In this document: positions 10,397 through 20,099 of the stretch, piece by piece
How the letters are laid out: each line of letters begins with the position of its first letter
Position numbering within the stretch: position 1 is the stretch's first letter
Origin: Pelargonium cotyledonis
Taxonomy: Eukaryota > Streptophyta > Magnoliopsida > Geraniales > Geraniaceae
DNA: 22,817 nt
Assembly (NCBI GenBank): GCA_036897625.1
Contig: JAYMTA010000951.1
Coordinates: 1-22,817, forward strand
Reading direction: 5' to 3'
The notes under the pieces: generated by a model
What the model was told of the DNA's origin: nothing
Seen by the model: only the letters and a program-made list of their open reading frames with translations
Database searches by the model: none
Translations under genes and position numbers: made by a program

Positions 10397-10438
10397 TGGG
10401 CCCATAAAATTCATACGCAGTTACGTAGTATAGGCCCA
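10397..10438. promoter_or_regulatory. Two site II (TGGGCC) elements in the divergent SNU13/SEC11 promoter
   Basis: TGGGCCCA at 10397-10404 is a palindrome and so reads on both strands. AGGCCCA at 10432-10438 is the reverse of TGGGCCT. Site II elements are bound by TCP factors and typically accompany telo-boxes in growth-linked plant genes. Only 436 bases separate the two start codons, so the elements could serve both genes. The function is inferred from motif class. Confidence 0.6.
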
Positions 10439-10465
10439 GGAGCTTTGCGATCCACTAAAACCCAA

Positions 10466-10473
10466 CCACGTCA
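10466..10473. promoter_or_regulatory. UPRE-like element upstream of SEC11
   Basis: CCACGTCA, which reads TGACGTGG on the other strand and fits the unfolded-protein-response consensus TGACGTGR. It lies 190 bases upstream of the SEC11 ATG. SEC11 acts in the ER, so control by ER stress would make sense, but an ordinary bZIP/ABRE role for the same ACGT core is equally possible. Confidence 0.35.
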
Positions 10474-10662
10474 GCGTTCTTTGATATCTTGACCACCTTG
10501 GATGTGCTACGTGGAGGTGGGACCTACAGTTTTGACCGTAAAAAAACGAAGGCAATTATTTTTCTTTTTTTATCTTTGAAACATACCCAAAAAAATTACC
10601 AGATTCGCAGAAATCGGCGAATCCGGACAGTGGTGTCTGCATTTCAGAGAAAAGAGAAGAAA

Positions 10663-13600
10663 ATGGGGTGGATTGGAGATACTGTGGACTCGATCAAATC
10701 GATTCGGATCAGACAATCTCTCTATCAAGCTATCAGTCTCGGTCTGTGCTCTTCACTCGCTTTTCAGTTCTCAATCTCAGTATCTTCATCTACAATTTCG
10801 CATTTGAGCCTAATTGATTCGTTGAGTACCTGTTTTTGAATCGTCTCTTTGATCTGGTTGTGTCTGTTGAAATTGGATTCCACCTAAATCAGTTTTTTTT
10901 TCTGGGTAATTGATGAATGTTATGGGTCAGCTTGAATATTGGATTTTTGGGGAAGATCATAGCAATGAAGCTCCGGGATGCTGGAAAACACTGAAGAATG
11001 TTTTTTTTTACATATACTGGAAAATGGTTCTAATTTCCCCAAACTGGAACTAGTAGAATCTGCTAACAAGGAACAATTTTTTGCTTTAGATTCATAATAA
11101 ATATAAACATAGTTACTGTTTGGATGAGGAATTTTGGATTGGTAATGGGAAAGAGATTTCATTGATGGTGTTTGGATTAGAACTCACTCATTCTCATTGC
11201 CGTTCTAATAACCTTATTCAGGAACAAATAGATTCTTATCTAAATGGAATGGGATTATCATTCCTATTTCTTTACTCTTTATATTATGACTCAAATTTCA
11301 AAAATGTGTAACTTTGTGCTCGAATGTCGATAGAAATTTATACAAAAAATGATTTCATATAAGTTTTTGGGAAGACTAATGCATATTTATATCCGAAAAT
11401 TTTGTCGAAAATAAGGTAAAGAAGATTAAATTTTTTTTGCTCAAATGTCCGATTTGATAAGTGAATTTTCTATCAATTGTCGAGGAATACAATTACGGAC
11501 TCCATTTCACAAAATAATGCACACTCACTAGCAATAATATATATTTTAATCCTGAATGTTTATTTTTATTTTTATTTTTTGCAACATTTATCCATTAACT
11601 TTTTCAATAATTATTTAAATATTTGTCAAAAGTGTAAATAGTTTGATCGATTTGATTTTATAACATTTTTGTTTATTTTTTTTAACCAAATAAGTATAAT
11701 TAGAATGTAAATGATTCTCATTCCCACGCTTCAATTGATCCAATCAACATTATATAAAAATGTGAATGGAAGAAAAGACACAATCCTAATTCTTTTCATG
11801 GAAAATGTTGGAATTCAACCATTGACTATGATGATGTGTTTATCTTATTAATGGGATATCTGTGGCGCTACTAGTCCCAGTTCTCAATATATGGCTGTTA
11901 TAAATTTCAATATGTCTTGGGTTTGTCAGTTTGTGATACCAGAATCGGAATTTGCTTCCATATTTATTTCAGGCATGATTGTCACGTCAGCATTGATAAT
12001 ATGGAAAGGCTTAATGTGTGTAACTGGTAGTGAATCACCTGTTGTAGTTGTGCTCTCTGGGAGCATGGAACCTGGCTTCAAAAGAGTGAGTCACTGGTTT
12101 CATTAGTATAGTTCAGAAACACTTTCACTTTGTAGTGTCAGCTTTTATGTTCAATTCTTCTTAATTAGTTCCTCATAAATTATAGTTTCTTCTTATATTG
12201 CATTCATGCTGATTACTTCATTTTCTTTAATCATGGATGATTAAGCCATCAACAATTGCTATCATTGTGTCACTTGAAAACTTAATTAGTTCAAAATCAA
12301 TCTACCGAGGTGGAAAGAACATAGTTAATAACTTCATATCACATTGTAAGATCATAAGTCCGATCCAGAAATTTATTTCTTTTTGAAGTTCAAATAGAAG
12401 TTGCTGCTGTTGATAGCCTGCCTATGCATGAGAGGCTGTGACTTGTGTGAATGATAAGATTTAATGTTTCGCAAAGGCTCCAATAATCGTGAATTTTATA
12501 TGAAAAGGCTTTCTACTAGATTGAGGTGGAAATTTATAGAGTATTGTGTGCAAGTAAACACCCAAATGTCTAATGGCCATTTTGTTTGTTTCTTGACTTA
12601 TTAACTTAATTTTATTTGTTTTTTTTTTCCATTTTTGCCCTTTTGACGTGTAAATATGCTGACTACCAGCTTTAACCTGATAAATTTTCTTACACCTGGA
12701 GGATAAGTTCTCATTGGCCTACACATTAAAATATGTTTATTAGTTATGAGATATATCCATTTTTCCCTTGCTTATATATATATATCTAATGGCCATTAAT
12801 TTTTTTCTTTTGCTCACATGTGTGCGTCTGTGTGTATTATTTATTGCTAAAGTGATTCATTGAGTCCGTTTTTCATTTTTTTTCTCTTGCAGGGTGACAT
12901 ACTGTTCTTGCATATGAGCAATGACCCCATTCGTACCGGAGAAATTGTAGTGTTTAATATAGATGTGTGTTACTTTCTTGCTATTCATCTATTGCTTGTT
13001 GCTTACACTTTATGATTTTGCTAAATATGTTTACGCGAGTATCATCTAGCTTAGCTTTTATAGCAACATATTCTTTTTATTTATTCCCTCTCACATTTGG
13101 CATACACTTGGGCATCTGAAATTTAATAGCTTTCTTTTATTTAGCAAATAGCAATTTCCTCGCTTGTCCCTATGATTTTTATTAGAGTATTCAACTGTCA
13201 GCATTCTTGAATGGATGTTTGGCTTATAAGATTTTTCTTTATAAAATTTGAAATTCTTCATTTCATGGTTCTTTTAAAGCCATCTCAGCTTTGAGTATGG
13301 ACATCTAGAAATATTATGATTACCTTGTATGTTGCTCGTGTTCACATCTATTATCTGATTTGCTGATATATCTTTTGTGGATGTGTAGGGACGTTCCATT
13401 CCAATTGTTCATCGAGTGATTAAGGTAAGAGTTTTGGGTAAACTATTGTCAAAATTGACTGTAATATGTTGAAATTTTAGGTGGTATGGAAAATGGTTGT
13501 AATTAGTTACCAGGCCTTATGGCACACATCAGTGTGTAGATATTTGGGGCTTGAAATATCATTTTGGTGTTTCACTTGACCCGAAGGGCCAGACCATATT

Positions 13601-14739
13601 CTTGTTTTTCATATGGTTTACTTCTAATAACAAATGTATATTATTTTGGTTGATCTTTTTGCAGGTTCATGAGCACCAACATACCGGAGAAGTTGATTTA
13701 CTCACAAAAGGTACGGTATCTTTTATCCAAGAGTGCATGTGTTTACTAGCGTTTTCAGCACTTTAAACGTTTAAGCATGTCCAAAATGTAGAGTACTTCC
13801 AATTTGCGAGTCTAATGTTTATGTTGCTTGTTATGAATGCTAAGCATTGTACATTATTTTGTTATTTCTCACCTCACTGATTATGTTCGTCTCTTTAATG
13901 ACTATTTATCAGGAGACAATAATACAGGAGATGATCGGTTTTTGTACGCAAGTGGTCAGCGTTGGTTGAATCGTCATCATATCATGGGAAGAGCTGTTGG
14001 GTAAATTCAAACAACTTAACAAAAATACATATATTTACTATCGATTTCACGATTGAAACTGCACTGATATATAATTTAGGAGTATGAAGTATAAGCAAGA
14101 AGTAAATCTTATTTCATGCCATGGATAGATTAACAAAAGTCAGCATCATTTGATTTCTGTTGCATTTGGCCCATTGATCTTATTTGTCTCCCATATTATC
14201 TAATCCGCGTTGTATTATTGATTGTCTATGAAGCTCCGTAAGCATGTGCATTAGAATCTATTACAATCTTGCTTGATTTTTACTGTTGCCTTCTCAATTA
14301 TCAGCCATGTCTAAGTTTGCATCATGTTAATTTCTATAAAACCCGACGCCAACTCTCTCACAGACACAGATTTTAAGATCTGAATGACTGAATTATGAGT
14401 ACAACATCTGCAGGTTCTTGCCATATGTTGGTTATGTGACAATTATCATGACTGAAAAGCCTTTTCTCAAGGTATGATAGATATTCTTTGGGTCATTGAG
14501 TTTTTTATTTATTTATTTTTTCATTCTAAACTCCAATACAAAAACAAAAACAAACAAAAAAAACAAAAAAAAAATCATTGGAAAACTCTTTGGATGTGTG
14601 AAGAGTTCTTCAAAATGAACAGAAGTACTATTTGCTTACTAAACATCTATGAAGTTTTGGTTGCTAACTTTGTGTTTTTGTCTTGCAGTACATACTCATA
14701 GGAGCATTGGGATTGCTGATCATAACAGCCAAAGACTAG
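10663..14739 (+). CDS. SEC11: Signal peptidase complex catalytic subunit SEC11
   Basis: Complete 180-residue serine protease that removes signal peptides from proteins entering the ER; membrane-bound, with the active site in the lumen. Exons: 10663-10741, 11973-12085, 12893-12964, 13389-13424, 13665-13710, 13913-14000, 14414-14471 and 14689-14739, all GT-AG, frame continuous, stop TAG. The N-terminus [18 protein letters not shown] is followed by a membrane segment (about 22-43). Then come [16 protein letters not shown] with the nucleophile Ser57, PIVHRVIK with the catalytic His96 (eukaryotic Sec11 uses His where bacterial enzymes use Lys), and the acidic box [13 protein letters not shown] with Asp117 and Asp122/123. 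The C-terminus [16 protein letters not shown] is a hydrophobic end. Length equals that of other plant SEC11 proteins. No abnormality is seen. It converges on the DNAJ gene. Confidence 0.97.
11246..11726. mobile_element. Possible decayed MITE in SEC11 intron 1
   Basis: GGAATGGGATTATCATT (11246-11262) resembles the reverse complement of 11710-11724 (GGAATGAGAATCATT), giving imperfect inverted ends around about 450 bases of AT-rich DNA in a 1231-base intron. No target duplication is clear and the ends are low in complexity, so this is a weak call. The remainder of the intron shows nothing recognisable. Confidence 0.25.
12773..12785. repeat. Short TA repeat in SEC11 intron 2
   Basis: Thirteen bases of alternating T and A. 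It is the only simple repeat of note in the 807-base intron 2 (12086-12892), which otherwise shows nothing recognisable. Confidence 0.9.
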
Positions 14740-15130
14740 GAAAACAACTAGCTTCCATATTTGATCTGCCTACTAGAAAAGGAAAAATTTATACAACCAG
14801 AGAATTTTGTCTTTAAAATGCTTAAATCAGTGTATAACTATTTATATCCAACTTGAATGGATTGAACCCTAAATCAGATATGCATTGTGGTAACTCATAT
14901 CCACTGATTGGATTCTTCAGAATCATATTCTCATATACAATTTACAACACAGTTCCTTACAAAATTAGACTATTCAAGCTTGCTTAACTTTGTTTTTACC
15001 AATGACAGTCTATGCTATTTGATTTTAGGTGACCATCAATTTTGACCCAGCATATGGAGATAGAGTCTGAACTCCAAAGGAACCTGTCAAAAAATCTGAT
15101 CCTTTGATCCAAACAGAAGGTTACATTGAA
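14740..15130. other. SEC11 3'UTR and flank
   Basis: The sequence after the SEC11 stop should hold its 3'UTR. I see no clear AATAAA within 300 bases. No other gene or repeat is evident before the inverted-repeat region. Confidence 0.5.
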
Positions 15131-15134
15131 TTTA

Positions 15135-15310
15135 AAGATAATAAATAGGAGTAGTGACATATGGGGGCCAATTTTCAGTTTCATGACACATAATGTACCT
15201 TAGTTTTAAAACATGTTTTTGGAGGTACTTAAGTTTTGGCTTCATCCGTAAATCACTAACGATGTTAAATTTTAAGTAAAATGACGATTTTATCCTCCAT
15301 CCACCATCAT
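15135..15310 (-). repeat. Left arm of a long inverted repeat (MITE-like)
   Basis: The minus strand of 15140-15260 matches the plus strand of 16275-16390 at roughly 80% by eye over about 110 bases: GATGAAGCCAAAACTTAAG, ACATGTTTTAAAACTAAGG, CCCCCATATGTCACTACTCC. A looser match continues outward through GGATGGAGG (about 15295). It is either one of two oppositely inserted copies of a short element or one arm of a foldback element. Confidence 0.7.
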
Positions 15311-15648
15311 GTTCATGTAAATGAAAATTCATGCTAATTAGTTGGAAACAAGATTAGAAAATCAAGACTAAATCATTGTGGAATTTTATCAACAGGTCTC
15401 AAATTGAAAGGTTTGTTTTTGAATTTTAGTTGCTGAGATCAGCAACGTTAAGAAAAAAAAATTATGAACTTCGCTCAATTTTGTCTGGTATATATGACCA
15501 TATATGTGCTAAATTTGGACAAAATAGATTATAAAGTAACTAATTCACGAGCTTGAAGGGTTGATGCGGTCTGATACTGCCGCGAAAAGAAAAATCAGAA
15601 GATGAACTATGATTACGGGTGATTAAAACATATAATTTGTGTTTGTTG

Positions 15649-15745
15649 ATTTTTTTTAAAATTTTCTGGAAAATCCAGATTCCAGCCGCCGGAAACTTCA
15701 AACCTTGAATTTCCCGGGGATTTCCAGAAAATTAAAAAAAATCTC
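15649..15745. repeat. Inner inverted repeat with about 28-base imperfect arms
   Basis: TTTTCTGGAAAATCC (15662-15676) faces GGATTTCCAGAAAA (15718-15731). Pairing continues outward through the T-rich and A-rich flanks (15649-15661 with 15732-15745) with small gaps. The loop of about 40 bases contains a GC-richer TTCCAGCCGCCGGAA. It lies near the middle of the larger inverted repeat. Confidence 0.65.
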
Positions 15746-16159
15746 AAATCAAAACTGAAATCGAACTAAAACCCACCTTTGCATAACCTTTTTCTTCATC
15801 TGCAACATGAGCAGTCTGGTTTGATACTACCAGATTTGGAAAGAAATTACCGTGGATAAAAGAAGATGAAGTGAACAATAGTAAATTTATGATCTACAAT
15901 TACTAGTAGCAATGATAAATAAAAACTCTTCTCTGATGATATTGTTAACAGAAATCCTCCTCAAATGATAAGGTTGCAGCAGCACACCCCACTGTCCAAT
16001 TTCTCTCTTTTAACTTTTCAAATGTTCAATGACATACTCGAAAACAAACACAAAGCACTAAATAACAAGTTAGTACATGGTGTATTTGTTTACTAGCCTG
16101 TTAGTTTTATCTGTACAAAATCTCAATTTTTTTGTTTGCCCAGCAAAGAGATGAACATA

Positions 16160-16395
16160 CACAAGGAAGATGGAGGGTCTAATCTATACACGAGGGTATT
16201 ATGGGCATTTTCAAATTTTATAAGGATATGTGCAGTGCACATGAGTAAAAAGATCAAATTTTTCGTTAAATTTAACGGTTTACAGATGAAGGCAAAACTA
16301 AGGTACCTACAAAAACACGTTTTAAAACTTAAGTACATAATGTGTTTTGGAACAGAAAACAGGACCCCCATCTGTCATTACCCCTAATAAATACC
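16160..16395 (+). repeat. Right arm of the same long inverted repeat
   Basis: The counterpart of 15135-15310 in opposite orientation: GATGAAGGCAAAACTAAGG, ACACGTTTTAAAACTTAAG, CCCCCATCTGTCATTACCCC. It holds about 60 extra bases near 16180-16245, including the palindrome ATGTGCAGTGCACAT (16228-16242). About 850 bases of unrelated DNA separate the arms. Reading frames in both copies look alike only because the DNA is alike. Confidence 0.7.
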
Positions 16396-16639
16396 AATAA
16401 CCTGATTCTTTAGATTCCAGACAAAATATTAAAGAGGAAAAAGAAAGTGGATAATATCAGAATAGAAAGGAACTGCCATTAACACCCTTGAACAAATGTT
16501 ATGCAAACAGAATCTTTTGCTCAATTAACAAGTAAGCAATCATAGGAACTGTGAACAGCCTGATGTGGGAGAAAGCACCCTATCTCTGAATACATTGATT
16601 CATATGAATATTCCATATCTACTAGCCAAATTCAAAAGT

Positions 16640-16837
16640 TTACTTACGAGCATTTTGACATAGAGCAAGTATCGTAGAAACATAGCACTTATGGAGGTTA
16701 GAAATGATGCATGTAACCAAATCCACAACCACAACTATGTAGTATTACATCTCCACCGTAGTTCCAAAACTTCCCATGTATTCTCCCGACAAAAGAGATG
16801 ATGCTCAGTTGATGACTAGTAGCGGCTCACAGAAGAT
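16640..16837 (-). other. Likely 3'UTR exon of the DNAJ gene
   Basis: A strong splice acceptor on the minus strand (T-rich tract, then TTGCAG, ending at 16838) opens a stretch of mixed composition without a long reading frame, as expected of a spliced 3'UTR. The donor would be AAG/GTTGAATC at 17842/17841, 14 bases beyond the stop codon. The end at 16640 is a guess. Transcript data would decide. Confidence 0.45.
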
Positions 16838-17098
16838 CTGCAACAAAAAAAATATATAGACTAAAAAAACTTCCCATATATGTACCTCTGTACCCGTTCA
16901 GTCATATATAGAGTAAACACTATTATGTGAAAGTATTGCAAAACAGTAGTATAGTACTTGTACATACAGCTATGGTTAAGCACCAAATCAATTCAACTTT
17001 GTGATCCATGGACACTACAAGACATCTTAAAGCAACAATCATAACAGCACATCTACCAGATAGCTACAATGTGGTAATAAGAAACAGCATATATAACA

Positions 17099-17640
17099 CA
17101 TCATCCACAAACTGAGATAATCAACAGATGTATTACTAAACTATGAACTGACAATAAGCCTCTCCTATGAACTAAGAAGGGCATGCCAAATTGGCGTATA
17201 TCTGAGCCAATTGAATCACAGGTATAATATATTTGAAGAGATTAATCAATTTCCAGATCTCTAAACTGCACATATAGATACATCATCCATGACTGAGTCA
17301 AACATCAGCGGTATTACTAATCTATGAACTATCAATAGACCTGTCCCGTGAACTAAGTACGACCTGCAAGATTAGTGTACATTTAACCCAAACAGAACAC
17401 GAATATTCTATACTAACAAGAGATGAATTCATTTTCATAACATGACAAATTATATAACTTAGTCACAAGAATTCTCGGACTTAACACTGACCTACTAGCC
17501 ATCACTAGTGGTACTATTCAAAATTCAATTCATTGAAGTCAATCAGATCACAAATATACTATAGTACAGGAGATGAATTCATTTTACAAATCATATAACT
17601 TCATATCACAAATCTTCTCAAAAACTATAAATTCCAATAC
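17099..17640. repeat. Imperfect tandem repeat in the DNAJ 3'UTR intron
   Basis: TCATCCACAAACTGAGATAA at 17101 recurs as TCATCCATGACTGAGTCAAA at 17283, with following TATTACTAA, CTATGAACT and TGAACTAAG blocks in the same order: a period of about 182 bases. AGATGAATTCATTTT at 17421 recurs at 17571, a period of 150, and a weaker version lies near 17238. So there are about three diverged units. They lie inside the inferred intron 16838-17841. Confidence 0.7.
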
Positions 17641-17855
17641 ATGCAACTAGAAACTCAAAATAACCAAAATATTGAAGATCTGAATTATTATGGTGTTTGT
17701 GTCTAAAGGAGAACTGAGGGAAAATTAACTTATTAGGCATCAAATACACTAATAATGAAGCGGAGATAAAATGTTACATCTTTAACCTACACAGGGAAGG
17801 AAAAAAAAATCTAAAACAAAACAAAGGAAGATAGATTCAACCTTGAAACAAGTCA

Positions 17856-18929
17856 TCAAGTCGTTGTCTCAAAACTCCGCAACATCTCACAATGAGGAGT
17901 CTCACGAACGAAACCCCACTGTTTCCGTTGCAACTCAAGGCGACAATTCTGCGCCAGAACATTGAAGTAATCTCGTTCAACAGTGTTTTCAAGTGAAACA
18001 CGCTGAGGACTATTTAATGGGTACTCTTGTTCAAAACTTGTAGTCTTCACATAGTAGTTTACACCCTTCGGGGTACTGAACCGATACTGATAAGGATGAG
18101 ACCTTGAGAGTGCATATATGGGCTCTGAGGAAGGTAAGAAGTTCAATAGTACAATCAGCAGAACTGGCAGCAGCTGAAGGAGCGCACGCATATTGAATCC
18201 TCCAGAGCCATGATCATCCGTCCTTTGACCCATTCCAGGTCCAAAATTGAAACTTCGGAACTGTGTTGTTGTAGGAGCCATGCCACCAAAGAAGAAATTC
18301 CTAAATATCTCTTCTGCATCAACATCACCCTCATAAAACCCACCATTGTAATGTGCTCCCCTCCTAGCTGCCATTCTCTCATAGACAGGCTCGTCAGACC
18401 CGGTAACATCATACTTCTTCTTGTTCTCCTCATTCCCAAGACATTGAAATGCCTTCGATACCAGTTTAAAAGCTTCATCCGCACCCGGTGCCTTGTTCTT
18501 ATCAGGGTGAACTTTCAGTGACAATTTTCTATAGGCTTTCCGGACATCCTCCACCGTGCAACTTTTCTCCACCCCCAGAATCTCATAATAATCCTTCTTC
18601 TTCCTAATCTGCCGTACAATTGCAATTTGCTCATCTGTATATGCCACAGACGAAGCCGAGGAGGACCCAGACGATGGCACCCTATGGCGAACAGAAGATT
18701 GATCGGAAGGCTTCGGGGGAGGCGATCCAGATGGCCCATCGGCACCAACATCCGGTGACTTCTCTTCAGATTCCCGCTCTATAGCAGATAAAAGATCATC
18801 AACGGGAAGCGTCGGATCGAGACGGCGAGCTTTTGCGATGAACTTGAGAGCGCGAGCTCGATCCCCAGATTGAAGCGCTTCTTTTCCGATTTTCAACGAT
18901 CTCAAAGCATCATCTTTATTCCCATCCAT
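17856..18929 (-). CDS. DNAJ49: ER-membrane J-domain protein (DNAJ49 / DNAJB12-14 type)
   Basis: Intronless 357-residue J-protein (Hsp40) that stimulates Hsp70 at the ER membrane, in quality control and degradation of misfolded membrane proteins in the animal homologues. The start at 18929 gives MDGNKDDALRSLKIGKEAL; an N-terminal helical region of about 1-55 precedes a Ser/Pro/Gly-rich linker (56-96). The J domain spans about 112-178 (KDYYEILGVEKSCTVEDVRK, HPD at 141-143, KKYDVTG). Next come a region with GDVDAEEIFRNFFFGG, a membrane segment at about 248-266 (LLQLLPVLLIVLLNFL) and the C-terminal DUF1977-type domain (270-357: YQYRFSTPKGVNYYV, VERDYFNVL). There is no zinc-finger region, so it is not a type I DnaJ. 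Length suits the family. All key residues are present. Confidence 0.95.
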   Translation of the reverse strand: MDGNKDDALRSLKIGKEALQSGDRARALKFIAKARRLDPTLPVDDLLSAIERESEEKSPDVGADGPSGSPPPKPSDQSSVRHRVPSSGSSSASSVAYTDEQIAIVRQIRKKKDYYEILGVEKSCTVEDVRKAYRKLSLKVHPDKNKAPGADEAFKLVSKAFQCLGNEENKKKYDVTGSDEPVYERMAARRGAHYNGGFYEGDVDAEEIFRNFFFGGMAPTTTQFRSFNFGPGMGQRTDDHGSGGFNMRALLQLLPVLLIVLLNFLPSSEPIYALSRSHPYQYRFSTPKGVNYYVKTTSFEQEYPLNSPQRVSLENTVERDYFNVLAQNCRLELQRKQWGFVRETPHCEMLRSFETTT

Positions 18930-19290
18930 GTTTATTCGTCTCAAGATTAAACAATCTAGAAATGAAACCCTAGAAATCTAAGGGGTAAAGAACGAAAATA
19001 GGGGATTGTCAATGCTAAATCATGAACCCTAAGGATCTAGGTGATGGGTTGATTTATGAAAAACGAAAAGAAAATTATAGGTGAACAATACACGGGTCGA
19101 TTCAACTGGAGCAAAAACAAAACAAGAAAATTTGGGGAAACGACCTTACCAGATCGGAGTTGACGAATGAGAGCGTGCGATTAGGGCTTGGTTAGCGAGA
19201 AATTGGGGGATTTGATCACAGAGACGAAGCGATGAGTCGGGACGGGAGAGGAAATCGGAGAGGTAGTTGTGGTGGTAACAAATATCTGGG
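18930..19290 (-). promoter_or_regulatory. DNAJ gene leader with likely 5'UTR intron, and TATA box just upstream
   Basis: The minus strand has TATAAAT at 19301-19307. Initiation near 19275 would give a CT-rich leader exon ending at 19150 with the strong donor CTG/GTAAGG. Acceptors are possible at TTAG or CTAG sites between about 18956 and 18980; I cannot choose among them. A 5'UTR intron of about 170-190 bases would follow. Confidence 0.5.
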
Positions 19291-19379
19291 CATTTTCACC
19301 ATTTATAGACTTGGTGATTTGCAGACATCTTGTTTGGGCCATAGAATATTGTACTCCAGTCATGGATTATATATTTCAT

Positions 19380-19560
19380 TTTTGGAAAATTATAAAAGGT
19401 GCCCTTGTACTTGTTACTTTCGACACTGGGCGACCTTAAATTTTTTTTTTTCTGTAACTTTAGACACCTTGTATAATTAAAGAGTTATTCGGTCAGTTAA
19501 GTTCGTAATTTGACTATATTATGTGCAAAAATATTTCTTACTCTTTTAATAATGTTTTTA
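19380..19560. repeat. MITE-like dispersed repeat upstream of the DNAJ TATA box
   Basis: GGTGCCCTTGTACTTGTTAC, GGGCGACCTTAAA and CTGTAACTTTAGACACCTTG resemble ends of short plant DNA elements that occur in many copies. The right border and the inverted partner were not found. This is recognition by style and not proof; a copy-number search of the genome would settle it. Confidence 0.3.
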
Positions 19561-19828
19561 TTTAATTGTTGAAGACTTCGGCGAGTTCTTTATCGTTTTA
19601 TCCCATCAAGGCGTAAATTGCAGAACTTTGACAAAAACTGCAAAATGTATGCTCTAGTTTTGACGATGCATGTCGAACTCCGAAAAGCACATCATCAGAC
19701 GCTTGCACCACTGAGGACTCTTACGACAAATCGCTCCTCAATGTCGAACATGGTACAAATTTGGAACTTCGACTAGGTTTTGCAAATCTTATCGTCGTTA
19801 GACTTCTCTCCGTGCTCACCATGGCTAG

Positions 19829-19975
19829 TTCGATTTTGGATTTTATTTTGATTTGATTTTCATTTTGGTATGGATTTGATTTTAGCTTTATTTTGGTTTG
19901 GATTTAATTTGGTGCTGATTTTGGTTTGGATTTGATTAAGTTCTAATTTTTTGTTTTGGTTTTGGTTTGAGTATC
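19829..19975. repeat. Degenerate G/T-rich repeat
   Basis: About 150 bases built of variants of TTTGGTTTGGATTTGATT, with almost no C. It is strongly strand-asymmetric and non-coding. It separates the DNAJ upstream region from the LINE. Confidence 0.8.
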
Positions 19976-20099
19976 ACAAAATCCGATAAGAAATGCAAAA
20001 TTTGGAAACTAGAAAATTCAAAGAGTCACCTGAATTTTCTATCAATTAAAGAAGAACATTTTTGTCATTAAATAAAAGTATACAACATGTGTTATACAT

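Noticed and set aside
15132-16387. Similar short reading frames in the two inverted repeats (shared KYLQKHVLKL)
   Set aside because: The likeness follows from DNA-level repeat similarity; no start context, known domain or conserved length supports coding.
18155-18751. Other open frames overlapping the DNAJ CDS on both strands
   Set aside because: They are shadows of a GC-richer coding region and show no family likeness.
18930-18944. Upstream in-frame extension of the DNAJ protein by five residues
   Set aside because: It would need a TTG start; the ATG at 18929 matches the family N-terminus MDGNKD.
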